Source: an uncultured Bacteroidales bacterium
GTDB taxonomy: Bacteria > Bacteroidota > Bacteroidia > Bacteroidales > UBA932
Direction of reading: 5' to 3'
Length of the DNA: 64,000 bases
Assembly: GCA_947302175.1 (NCBI GenBank)
Contig: CAMYVB010000001.1
Coordinates: 1-64,000 of the forward strand
In this document: positions 22,381 through 30,119 of the stretch, in pieces
Numbering within the stretch: the stretch's first letter is position 1
Layout of the letters: every line of letters begins with the position of its first letter
Position numbers and translations under genes: made by a program
Notes under the pieces: generated by a model
Told to the model about the DNA's origin: nothing
Database searches by the model: none
The model's input: only the letters and a program-made list of their open reading frames with translations

Positions 22381-23715
22381 ATGAAAAAGATACTTCTCGT
22401 GCTTTTAGCAATTATCGTCGCGGCCATCATAGGAGGCTGCATCTACCTCAACACCCTCATGCCCATCATCACGGGCTACGCCGCCAAGAATCTCGCCTCC
22501 GCCGTCTTCATCTCCGGCAGGGAACCCGCTGACGTCGAGGCCCTTGACCTCAATTTCTCGTTCATCAAATACAACAAGAACACCGTCGACTACGAGGCCA
22601 AGACCGTCACCAGCCGCTTCCTTTGGGCCAAATCCACCGCCGTTTTCCGCGAAGGCTACGGCGTCACGCTCCTCCGTGGCAAAAAGGTCGACGAACTGAA
22701 AGCGGAAAAATTCCCCCTCGCTCCCGCCGAGGCCATCCCCGAGCGCCTTGAAAAGGCCGACCCCGCCATAATCGAGCGCCTCGAGCCCATCGCAAAAGCC
22801 TATGTGGACGACCAGTCCTACGGCGGCGTACCTTTCGCCCTCGTAGTGCTCCACGACGGTAAAATCGCTGCCGAGCGCTACCGCGAAGGCCTGGGTCCCG
22901 ACACCAAGTTCCTCAGCTGGAGCATGAGTAAAAGTTTCACCCAGGCCCTCACCGGCATCATGGCCGGCGACCGCATCGTGAACATCAATGCTCCCATGAA
23001 TCTGCCCCAGTGGATGAACGACGGCCGCAAGGCCATCACGCTCAACAACTTGCTCCGCATGCAGGCTGGTTTGGAGTGGAATGAAAATTATGGCAACCGT
23101 TCCGACGTGAACCTCATGCTCCACCGCGAAAAGGACATGGGCCTATACGCCACACTCAAGCCCCTCTCCGACGAGCCCGGCACCAAGTGGCTGTATTCAA
23201 GCGGCAGCATCAACATCGTTATGCGTTACCTCCGCGCACAGTTCCCTACTGACGAAGAGTTCCAGCAGTACATGCGCGACCGCCTATTCACCCCTCTCGG
23301 CATCAGCGAATACTACTTCGAACCCGATCTGAGCGGCATGCCCGTCGGCAGCTCCTACCTCTACCTGACCGCCCGCGACTACGCCCGTTTCGGCCAGATG
23401 TACCTGCAGGACGGTTGCGTCCCCATCGAAAACGGCCTGCTGCGCGTCCTTCCCAAAGGCTGGGTGGAATACACCACAACGCCCACCGAGGGCAGCGAGG
23501 GCCGCTACGGCTCCGGTTTCTGGATCAACAGCAGCCTCAGGCTCCCCGACGTCCCCGCCGACACTTTCTCCTGCCAGGGCCACGACGGTCAGGAAATCCT
23601 GATCATCCCTTCCAAAAACATGGTGGTCGTAATCCTCGGCTTCACCCACATGGGCGGCGAGCGCTTCCCCATCTTCAACGCTCTCCTGAGCGATCTGGTC
23701 GCCGCATTGGAATAG
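22381..23715 (+). CDS. Serine hydrolase, beta-lactamase/esterase family (class C-like)
   Basis: 444 residues with an N-terminal membrane anchor or signal segment (LLVLLAIIVAAIIGGCIYL; a Cys at about 20 could be a lipid site). A beta-lactamase-type domain follows: S181-M-S-K184 in WSMSKSFTQALTG gives the SxxK nucleophile, YSSGS at about 272 stands for the YxN triad, and GHDGQ near 400 replaces the H/KTG motif. Such proteins hydrolyse esters, D-amino-acid peptides or amides and sit in the envelope; they are not normally resistance enzymes. Monocistronic, ending just before a second REP-like element. Confidence 0.85.
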   Translation: MKKILLVLLAIIVAAIIGGCIYLNTLMPIITGYAAKNLASAVFISGREPADVEALDLNFSFIKYNKNTVDYEAKTVTSRFLWAKSTAVFREGYGVTLLRGKKVDELKAEKFPLAPAEAIPERLEKADPAIIERLEPIAKAYVDDQSYGGVPFALVVLHDGKIAAERYREGLGPDTKFLSWSMSKSFTQALTGIMAGDRIVNINAPMNLPQWMNDGRKAITLNNLLRMQAGLEWNENYGNRSDVNLMLHREKDMGLYATLKPLSDEPGTKWLYSSGSINIVMRYLRAQFPTDEEFQQYMRDRLFTPLGISEYYFEPDLSGMPVGSSYLYLTARDYARFGQMYLQDGCVPIENGLLRVLPKGWVEYTTTPTEGSEGRYGSGFWINSSLRLPDVPADTFSCQGHDGQEILIIPSKNMVVVILGFTHMGGERFPIFNALLSDLVAALE

Positions 23716-23736
23716 TTCATCAAATCCTAAGCTGAG

Positions 23737-23816
23737 CATAGTCTCACCGAGAAAAAGAGACTAGGTGCAAAAATGGCCTAAATTGAACATAGTCTCGCTC
23801 CCAAAAGAAGGCTATG
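23737..23816. repeat. REP-like element (copy 2)
   Basis: Contains GACTAGGTGCAAAAATGGCC (23,759-23,778), nearly identical to the core at 20,551. CATAGTCTC (23,737-23,745), GAGACTA (23,757-23,763), TAGTCTC (23,790-23,796) and GGCTATG (23,810-23,816) can pair in alternative ways, so two competing hairpins are possible. Stem perfection is lower than in copy 1. It fills the gap between the serine hydrolase and the nitroreductase promoter. Confidence 0.6.
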
Positions 23817-23837
23817 TGCACTCGCTTCTTCCCAAAC

Positions 23838-23868
23838 TTTGTATTGTCGGGGGAAAGGGCTATTTTTG
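23838..23868 (+). promoter_or_regulatory. Promoter of the nitroreductase gene
   Basis: TTTG (23,838-23,841), 19 bases, TATTTTTG (23,861-23,868): an exact match. The first ATG in frame after it is 23,874, which fixes the start of the gene and excludes an upstream in-frame ATG at 23,814. Confidence 0.75.
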
Positions 23869-23873
23869 CGGAT

Positions 23874-24506
23874 ATGGCAGACAATTATTTGGAAAAACGG
23901 GAGCAGGAGCTGCGTGAGCGCAGGCCGGCAGGAAAGGTCGTTCGCAACAATCCGTCACTGGAGACGCTTCTGAAGCGCAACCGCAGTTATCGGGGCTATG
24001 ACAGGGCGCGGGAAGTGACCGTCGAAGAGCTCGGTGAAATGGTCCGCACCGTGACCTGGTGCTCTTCCGGAATGAACGCGCAGCCGCTGAGATTCAGGCT
24101 GCTAACGGGTGCCCAGGCCGATATCATCCACCCTCTCGTAAAGCTCGGGGCCCAGCTTCCCGACGAGCATCTTCCCCATGAAGGCGAAGAACCCTCTGCC
24201 TATATAGTCTGCTGCTCCTCAGCGAAAGGCCGGGCAGTGGATATAGACCTCGGTATCGCCGCCCAGAGCATACTTCTTAAGGCCACTCAGATGGGCCTCG
24301 GAGGCATTTTTATCCTCAATTTCGACCCGGCGAAAGTCCGTGCGGCCCTCAATCTTCCCATTGACCCGCTTGCCATAATCGCTATAGGCAAACCGAAAGA
24401 AACGATATTCCTCCTCCCCGTCCACGAAGGCGACTCCCTCAACTACTACAGGAAGGATGGCGTCCATTTCGTCCCGAAGCTCCAGCTGGAGGACCTCCTA
24501 ATCTAG
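23874..24506 (+). CDS. Nitroreductase family protein
   Basis: 210 residues from the ATG at 23,874. FMN-dependent oxidoreductase fold: LLKRNRSYRGYDR matches the phosphate-binding RRSxRxF start. WCSSGMNAQPLRFRLL matches the conserved PSxxNxQPWxF flavin segment. DLGIAAQSILLKATQMGLGGIFI is the dimer helix with the Gly-rich strand, and AIIAIGKPKE is the closing flavin site. It reduces quinones, nitro compounds or flavins with NAD(P)H in the cytoplasm; the true substrate is unknown. It is monocistronic behind a textbook promoter. Confidence 0.9.
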   Translation: MADNYLEKREQELRERRPAGKVVRNNPSLETLLKRNRSYRGYDRAREVTVEELGEMVRTVTWCSSGMNAQPLRFRLLTGAQADIIHPLVKLGAQLPDEHLPHEGEEPSAYIVCCSSAKGRAVDIDLGIAAQSILLKATQMGLGGIFILNFDPAKVRAALNLPIDPLAIIAIGKPKETIFLLPVHEGDSLNYYRKDGVHFVPKLQLEDLLI

Positions 24507-24569
24507 GGTCAAGCCGGCGAATGACGCGGTCGCGACCGGGGAAGAACGGAAAGTCGTACACGCGCGCGA

Positions 24570-24600
24570 TTTGATTTCTCGGAAATAATGGCTAAATTTG
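24570..24600 (+). promoter_or_regulatory. Promoter of the dehydratase-SIS unit
   Basis: TTTG (24,570-24,573), 19 bases, TAAATTTG (24,593-24,600). Both boxes and the spacing fit exactly. The ATG at 24,628 follows with a short leader. Confidence 0.75.
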
Positions 24601-24627
24601 TATCCCAAATCCCCTTGAATCGACCAA

Positions 24628-26631
24628 ATGGGTGCAAATAAAGATAGCAGCCTGATTAAAAGGCTGACAGGTTGGTACTTCAGCAAGCGTGTGCTGCCTT
24701 ATTGGTGCATAATCCTGCTCGATGCCACGATAGTTTTCCTCTCCTGCATATTCACTTTCTGGCTCAGCCAGCGCACCGATGCCACATTCCAGCATCGCTG
24801 GCCCCTGGTCTATACCGCCGCCCTGTACGCCCTCGTCAGCCTGATCGGATCCCGGATTTTTAAGACCTATTCCGGCATCGTACGCTACTCGAGCTTCGTC
24901 GACCTTCTGAAGGTAGCCTATGCAAACGCTGTCACTCTCGTCCTCTGCGCAATCATCTCCTTCAGCTTCAAAGCCCTCGGAATTGAGGCCTTCTCCGCCC
25001 TCAGCCTGGTCGAGCTCGTCGTCGCCATGGCCGTCGCCGTCCTCTTCCAGTGGACCATGAGGATAGTCGTGAAGCTCCTTTTCGACGTAGTCAACCGTGA
25101 CACTCAGGCAATACGCGTGCTTATCTACGGTGCTCTTTCCGGCGGCGTGGCCCTCGCCAAGTACATACGCAGCCAGAATGATACCCATTTCGAGCTGATG
25201 GGCTTCATCTCCCACGAGCAGCGCATCAAGAACATGCGCCTTCTCGACCTCCCTGTCTACATGGCCGACGACGAGAACATGGCCTCCATCCTGCGCCGTG
25301 AGCGCATCCAGGGCGTGGTCGTAACGAGCCTTCGCGCCGAAGAGTTCCGTAACAACCAGAAGATCCAGGACATCCTCATCAGCGCCGGCTGCAAGATTTT
25401 CATGGCCAAGCCCGCCAACGAAGAAGGCATACGCGAAGGCGAGATTGTAGGCGAGCAGAAAGGCGAGGACAAGATCCGGCTCAAGGAAGTCAGCGTGGAG
25501 GACCTCCTCCCCAGGGAACAGATACGCGTGGATATGAAGAGCGTAGGTGATCAGCTCCGCGGCCGCAGGGTCCTCATCACCGGTTCCGCCGGCAGCATAG
25601 GCGCCGAGATCGTGCGCCAGGTCGCCGCCTTTGGTCCCGCCGAGATGATGCTCATAGACCAGGCCGAGACTCCCCAGCACGACTTACGCCTCATGATGGC
25701 CTCCGAGTTCCCCGATGTCAAGGCCCACACCGTCGTGACCAGCATCAGCCGCCGCACCCGCATGGAGGAAGTCTTCAGCACTTTCAAGCCCGAGTACGTC
25801 TTCCACGCCGCCGCCTACAAGCACGTCCCCATGATGGAGGACAACCCCAGCGAAGCCATCCTGAACAATGTCTATGGCACCAAGATAATCGCCGACTTGA
25901 GCGTCAAGTACGGCGCCCGCAAGTTCGTCATGATTTCCACCGACAAGGCCGTGAACCCGACCAACGTCATGGGCGCCTCGAAGCGCATATGCGAAATCTA
26001 CGTCCAGAGCCTCGACCGCAAGCTCAAGATGGAGGCTATGCAGCAGTTCAAGGAAAAGGGCAACGTTCCCTACACCCAGTTCGTTACCACCCGCTTCGGC
26101 AACGTCCTCGGCAGCAACGGCAGCGTCATCCCCCTCTTCCGCGAGCAGATCAAGCGCGGCGGCCCCGTCACCGTGACCGACGAGCGCATAGTCCGCTACT
26201 TCATGCTCATCCCCGAGGCCTGCAAACTCGTCCTCGAGGCCGGCACCAAGGGCAACGGCGGCGAAATCTTCGTCTTCGACATGGGTAAGCCCGTGCACAT
26301 CGCCGACCTGGCGAAGCGCATGATAGCCCTTTCCGGCGCCAAGAACATCGAAATCAAGTACACAGGCCTTCGCGACGGCGAAAAGCTCTACGAGGAAGTT
26401 CTCGGCGACAAGGAGGGCACCAAACCCACCTTCCACGAAAAGATACGCATAGCGACCGTCCGTGAGTACGACTTCGACTCCGTCAGCAAGGAAATCGACG
26501 AGCTCGTCGAAATCTCCAAGCAGTTCGACGACATGGCGACGGTGCGCAAGATGAAGCAGATCGTCCCCGAGTTCGTGAGCAACAATTCCGTCTACGAAGC
26601 CCTCGATTCTGAAAATGGGGGGGGGCAGTAA
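24628..26631 (+). CDS. Membrane nucleotide-sugar 4,6-dehydratase (FlaA1/CapD/WbpM type)
   Basis: 667 residues. Four membrane helices in the first 150 (for example IILLDATIVFLSCIFTFWL) are followed by a CoA-binding-like Rossmann domain. The catalytic SDR domain comes last: VLITGSAGSIGAEIVRQ (about 312-328), HAAAYKHVPMME, KFVMISTDKAVNPTNVMGAS with the altered catalytic Met/Lys pair of this family, and TRFGNVLGSNGSVIPLF. It converts UDP-GlcNAc to a 4-keto-6-deoxy sugar for surface glycans or protein glycosylation at the inner membrane. It is followed 29 bases later by a SIS isomerase. It is a different branch from the truncated dehydratase at 2311. Confidence 0.93.
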   Translation: MGANKDSSLIKRLTGWYFSKRVLPYWCIILLDATIVFLSCIFTFWLSQRTDATFQHRWPLVYTAALYALVSLIGSRIFKTYSGIVRYSSFVDLLKVAYANAVTLVLCAIISFSFKALGIEAFSALSLVELVVAMAVAVLFQWTMRIVVKLLFDVVNRDTQAIRVLIYGALSGGVALAKYIRSQNDTHFELMGFISHEQRIKNMRLLDLPVYMADDENMASILRRERIQGVVVTSLRAEEFRNNQKIQDILISAGCKIFMAKPANEEGIREGEIVGEQKGEDKIRLKEVSVEDLLPREQIRVDMKSVGDQLRGRRVLITGSAGSIGAEIVRQVAAFGPAEMMLIDQAETPQHDLRLMMASEFPDVKAHTVVTSISRRTRMEEVFSTFKPEYVFHAAAYKHVPMMEDNPSEAILNNVYGTKIIADLSVKYGARKFVMISTDKAVNPTNVMGASKRICEIYVQSLDRKLKMEAMQQFKEKGNVPYTQFVTTRFGNVLGSNGSVIPLFREQIKRGGPVTVTDERIVRYFMLIPEACKLVLEAGTKGNGGEIFVFDMGKPVHIADLAKRMIALSGAKNIEIKYTGLRDGEKLYEEVLGDKEGTKPTFHEKIRIATVREYDFDSVSKEIDELVEISKQFDDMATVRKMKQIVPEFVSNNSVYEALDSENGGGQ

Positions 26632-26660
26632 ATTAATCGAAATCAAATAATTACAATAGC

Positions 26661-27671
26661 ATGAACCTCAAAGATCAAAAGTACGCGCAGTTCCACCTTT
26701 GCCGCGAAATGATGGACACCGTCGAGACCCTCCGCCTGTTCGACCCCGCCGATGCCGATTTCATAGTCGAATCCGTGCGCCGCACCGGACGCCTTCTCTT
26801 CTCCGGCGAAGGCTCGAGCCGCATCCTCCCCTCCAAGAACGCCATACGCAAAGCCATGCGCTGGGGACTGCCTTTCATCATGCACACTGAAGGTTCCCAT
26901 CAGGCCTGCGAGTACGACCTGAGCCACTATACCGTCCTTCTCGATTCCAATTCCGGCCGCACCAAGGAGACCCTGACTCTCGCCAAGCAGCTCAAGGCCG
27001 CCGGCCATAAGGATTTCTTCGGCGTCACCGCCAATCCCGACACCCCCCTCGAGGAAGTCTGCATCAAGACCAACGTCCTCGGTTGCGGATGGGAAGAGGC
27101 CGTCGCCGCCACCAAGAGCGTAGCCGAGCAGGCCATACTCTTCGAGTCCGTCGTTTGGAAGCTGGCCGGTAAAGACATCGCCGCCGCCCTGAAGACCCTC
27201 CCCGAGCTGGTCGAGAAAGCTCTGACCCTTGAAATCCCTGCTGAGGTGGTTGAATGGGCCCGCAAGGCAAAGACCATCTATTTCGCCGGTATGAACGACG
27301 GCGTGGCCGAGGAGCTCACCCTCAAGACCAACGAGATCACCCGCCGCAAGAGCGATTTTCTCGAGGGCACCTACGCCCTCCACGGCCCTGAGGAGGTGAT
27401 GGAGGACGGCGACGTTGTGTTTGTCGTCGCTCCCGTGGAGAGCGAGTATGCCAAGTATAAGACGGTGTTTGAGGGCGCCGGCGTCCACGCCGTTGCCATC
27501 GATACCAAGCCCACCCCGTTCCCCCAGACCATCGTCGTCCCCGATGCCGGCGATCTCCAGGCCTACGTCAATCTCTGCGCGGGCTGGAACATTCTCGTGG
27601 AGATTGCTTCCGCCGATGGCATAAATCTTGATAAGCCTGCAAGGGCCCGCAAAGTGGGCAATGAGGCATAA
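26661..27671 (+). CDS. Double-SIS-domain sugar phosphate isomerase/deaminase-like protein
   Basis: 336 residues with two SIS phosphosugar-binding domains. The first shows GRLLFSGEGSSR and LLDSNSGRTKET (the Ser/Thr loop holding phosphate) and then GCGWEEAVAATKSVAEQA, a GlmS/AgaS-like segment. The second shows TIYFAGMNDGVAEE and LKTNEITRRKS. It lacks the glutaminase domain of GlmS. Relatives act as aldose-ketose isomerases or deaminases on amino-sugar phosphates in the cytoplasm. Its place behind the UDP-sugar dehydratase fits amino-sugar supply for glycans, but that is inference from position. Confidence 0.85.
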   Translation: MNLKDQKYAQFHLCREMMDTVETLRLFDPADADFIVESVRRTGRLLFSGEGSSRILPSKNAIRKAMRWGLPFIMHTEGSHQACEYDLSHYTVLLDSNSGRTKETLTLAKQLKAAGHKDFFGVTANPDTPLEEVCIKTNVLGCGWEEAVAATKSVAEQAILFESVVWKLAGKDIAAALKTLPELVEKALTLEIPAEVVEWARKAKTIYFAGMNDGVAEELTLKTNEITRRKSDFLEGTYALHGPEEVMEDGDVVFVVAPVESEYAKYKTVFEGAGVHAVAIDTKPTPFPQTIVVPDAGDLQAYVNLCAGWNILVEIASADGINLDKPARARKVGNEA

Positions 27672-27673
27672 GC

Positions 27674-28138
27674 ATGACAAAGTTGTTCAAGAAAATACTT
27701 CCCTTCATGTTTGCGCTCCTTCTCGGGAGCGCAAGCGTTTCGTTGGCTGCGCCGCAGCTGCATTATCTCGATACTCTTAAGAACGAAAGCGAGCGCGTGG
27801 CGTTCCGCGCCGCCTTGAAGGCCGGTCCCGAGTGCTTCGTGTGTCAGGACTACCAGACGGACGGCAAGTCGTATGTGGAGGCCAAGGGCTTGGTGCTCAA
27901 TAAGTCCATTAAGAACCTCCTTTCGCATGAGGCGGTTTTTGAGAATGATACTTTTTGGAAGAAGGTCCGTCGCATCCACGCAGTCTTGAGGCCCCTTGGT
28001 ATCACGGGCGACCTTAAGGTCACGTACCGCGTGCATCCTATGGGCTACATCGTTGACTACTATATTTCTGATATTCGCATTTGGGGCAAGACGGCCGGCG
28101 CCAAGGTCGTCGGCCAAATCCAGCAAGAAACCGACTGA
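27674..28138 (+). CDS. Unknown secreted protein with CxxC pair
   Basis: 154 residues with a clear signal peptide (basic start, hydrophobic FMFALLLGSASVSLA, cut near AA-PQ at about 26). The mature part has a C54-F-V-C57 pair that could form a disulfide or bind metal, then helical KKVRRIHAVLRPLG and a final beta-rich YRVHPMGYIVDYYISDI. I recognise no family. It starts 2 bases after the SIS gene stop, so it is probably the last gene of the dehydratase-SIS transcript, ending at the bidirectional terminator at 28,182. Periplasmic or surface location is inferred from the signal peptide. Confidence 0.6.
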   Translation: MTKLFKKILPFMFALLLGSASVSLAAPQLHYLDTLKNESERVAFRAALKAGPECFVCQDYQTDGKSYVEAKGLVLNKSIKNLLSHEAVFENDTFWKKVRRIHAVLRPLGITGDLKVTYRVHPMGYIVDYYISDIRIWGKTAGAKVVGQIQQETD

Positions 28139-28181
28139 TTATAGTCCAAGGGCCTGACCGCCCTGAGCGGAGACAATAGAA

Positions 28182-28208
28182 AAAGCCCGGCTTGTCCGGG
28201 CTTTTTTT
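28182..28208. terminator. Bidirectional intrinsic terminator
   Basis: AAAGCCCGG-CTTGT-CCGGGCTTT forms a 9-bp perfect stem with T-runs on both strands (eight T on plus, several A upstream giving T on minus). It separates the plus-strand dehydratase unit from the convergent transketolase genes. Confidence 0.9.
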
Positions 28209-28228
28209 TGTGTCGTCAAGCGCGAGGG

Positions 28229-29182
28229 TTATTTGCGGGAGAGGACTTTGCGGGCGGCGGCGGCGATGTGGGCGGCATCGAGGCCGTAGGCCGCGAGGAG
28301 CTCGCCGGGAGTGCCGGACTGGCCCCAGCGGTCGGCGCCGTTGATGAACTCCATGGGGACGGGAGTGCTGGCGGCGAGGACGCCTGCAACGAGCTCGCCG
28401 ATGCCGCCGGCGCTGTTGTGCTCTTCGGCGACGACGACGCAGCCGGTCTTGGCGGCAGACTCGCAAATGGCCTTTTCGTCAAGGGGCTTGATGGTCGCGA
28501 TATTGAGCACCTCGGCGCTGATGCCTTCGGCTTCGAGAGCCTCGGCAGCCAGGAGGGCCTCCCAGACCATGTGGCCGGTGGCGACGAGAGTCACGTCCTT
28601 GCCTTCATTCATATTATATACCTTGCCAATCACGAAAGGCTCGTCGGCGGGGGTGAAATTGGGCCTGGAAGGGCGTCCGAAGCGGATGTACACGGGGCCC
28701 TGGTATTCGGCGGCGGCGATTGTCGCGTTCTTGACCTGGTTGTAGTCGCAGCCGTTGAGGACCACCATGCCGGGGATGGCGCGCATAAGGGCTATGTCTT
28801 CCATAGTCTGGTGCGTCGCGCCGTCTTCGCCGAGGGTGATGCCGGCGTGGGAGGAGGCGAGCTTCACATTGGTGTGGCCATAGCCGACTTCCTGGCGGAT
28901 CTGGTCATAGACGCGGCCGGAGATGAACTCGGCGAAGGAGCCGCAGAAGGGGATTTTGCCCGTGAGGGACATGCCGGCTGCTACGCCGACCATATTGGCC
29001 TCGGCTATGCCGCACTGGACGAAGCGCTCGGGGAACTCCTTGGCGAATGCGTCCATCTTGAGGGAACCCTTGAGGTCGGCCGTGAGGGCGACGACGTTGG
29101 GATTGCGCTTGCCGGCCTCGAGAAGGCCTGCGCCGAAACCGCTGCGGGTGTCGATTTTTCCTGAGTCGATATATTTTTTCAT
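28229..29182 (-). CDS. tktB: Transketolase, C-terminal subunit
   Basis: 317 residues corresponding to the pyrimidine-binding and C-terminal domains of transketolase. Features are RSGFGAGLLEAGKRNPNVVAL, AFAKEFPERFVQCGIAEANM with the catalytic Glu that activates thiamine diphosphate, SHAGITLGEDGATHQTMEDI with substrate-binding His residues, and VVAEEHNSAGGIGE near the end. With the N-terminal subunit encoded 12 bases upstream it forms a split enzyme moving two-carbon units in the pentose phosphate pathway. Split transketolase is widespread in anaerobes. Cytoplasmic. DXP synthase-like paralogues exist, but the split form and motifs favour transketolase. Confidence 0.93.
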   Translation of the reverse strand: MKKYIDSGKIDTRSGFGAGLLEAGKRNPNVVALTADLKGSLKMDAFAKEFPERFVQCGIAEANMVGVAAGMSLTGKIPFCGSFAEFISGRVYDQIRQEVGYGHTNVKLASSHAGITLGEDGATHQTMEDIALMRAIPGMVVLNGCDYNQVKNATIAAAEYQGPVYIRFGRPSRPNFTPADEPFVIGKVYNMNEGKDVTLVATGHMVWEALLAAEALEAEGISAEVLNIATIKPLDEKAICESAAKTGCVVVAEEHNSAGGIGELVAGVLAASTPVPMEFINGADRWGQSGTPGELLAAYGLDAAHIAAAARKVLSRK

Positions 29183-29194
29183 ACTGCGGTCGTT

Positions 29195-30034
29195 TTAAAA
29201 GTCTCCGAGGGTTTCATCGAGCTGGGCGAGGGCGGCCTCGACCTCTTCGGGCTTCGGGGCCTTGCCGTGCCACTTGTGCGTGCCTTCCATGAAGTCGATG
29301 CCGTGGCCCATGTCGGTCTTGAAAAGGATCATGGTGGGGACTTCCTTGCTCTCGGCAGCCTTTGCGAAGGCGCCAAGGATTTCATTGAAGTCGTGGCCGT
29401 TAGCTATGATGACGTTCCAGCCGAAGGCGCGCCACTTCTCGTCAAGCTTCTCGACGGCGGTGATGCTCGTGGTGGGGCCGTCTATCTGCTGGCCGTTCCA
29501 GTCAGTCATGGCGATGAGGTTGCCCAGCTTGTGGTGGACGGCGAACATGGCCGCTTCCCAAATCTGGCCTTCCTCGCTCTCGCCGTCGCCGCAGAGGACG
29601 AAGGCCCTGGTGAGCTCGCCGTCCATCTTCTTGCCGAGGGCTATGCCCGCAGCGGCAGAGAGACCCTGGCCGAGGGAGCCGGAGGGCTGGAAGACGCCGG
29701 GGAGACCGGCCTCGGTGGACGGGTGGCCCTGGAGGCGGGAGCCGAACTTACGCAGCGTGGCGAGCTCTTCCTTGGGGAAGTAGCCGGCGCGGCTGAGTAT
29801 GGAATAATAGACGGGGGCGAGATGCCCTGCGGAAAGGATGAAAGCGTCCTGGCCTTTGGCGCTGCGCGTCCAAGTCTTGGGATCCTGCTTCATGACCTCG
29901 AAGAAGAGGGCGGTGAGGATGTCGGTGCTGCCCACGGAGCCTCCGGGGTGCCCGGAGCCGGCGAGGCCGACCATCCTTACGATGTCCCTGCGCACCTGCG
30001 AGGCGATAGCGCGAAGTTTGTCGATGTCTGCCAT
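29195..30034 (-). CDS. tktA: Transketolase, N-terminal subunit
   Basis: 279 residues forming the thiamine-diphosphate-binding half. The GHPGGSVGSTDILTALFF start and SAGHLAPVYYSIL segments carry substrate and diphosphate His residues. LCGDGESEEGQIWEAAMFAVHHKLGNLIAMTDWNG contains the GDG...N Mg2+/ThDP motif (written here in two parts of the same helix-strand unit). First gene of a two-gene operon with the C-terminal subunit. It is transcribed away from lepA, sharing the 30,035-30,119 promoter gap. Confidence 0.93.
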   Translation of the reverse strand: MADIDKLRAIASQVRRDIVRMVGLAGSGHPGGSVGSTDILTALFFEVMKQDPKTWTRSAKGQDAFILSAGHLAPVYYSILSRAGYFPKEELATLRKFGSRLQGHPSTEAGLPGVFQPSGSLGQGLSAAAGIALGKKMDGELTRAFVLCGDGESEEGQIWEAAMFAVHHKLGNLIAMTDWNGQQIDGPTTSITAVEKLDEKWRAFGWNVIIANGHDFNEILGAFAKAAESKEVPTMILFKTDMGHGIDFMEGTHKWHGKAPKPEEVEAALAQLDETLGDF

Positions 30035-30119
30035 TTTTATCTTGGTTATAGTTGTTTTCTAAAACACACAAAGCTACGAAAAAAAACGATTATATTTGCG
30101 GATCAGAAAGACAGTATCG

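Noticed and set aside
24592..26646. Two long minus-strand frames opposite the UDP-sugar dehydratase
   Set aside because: Both are repetitive in acidic and small residues and mirror the conserved plus-strand coding pattern.
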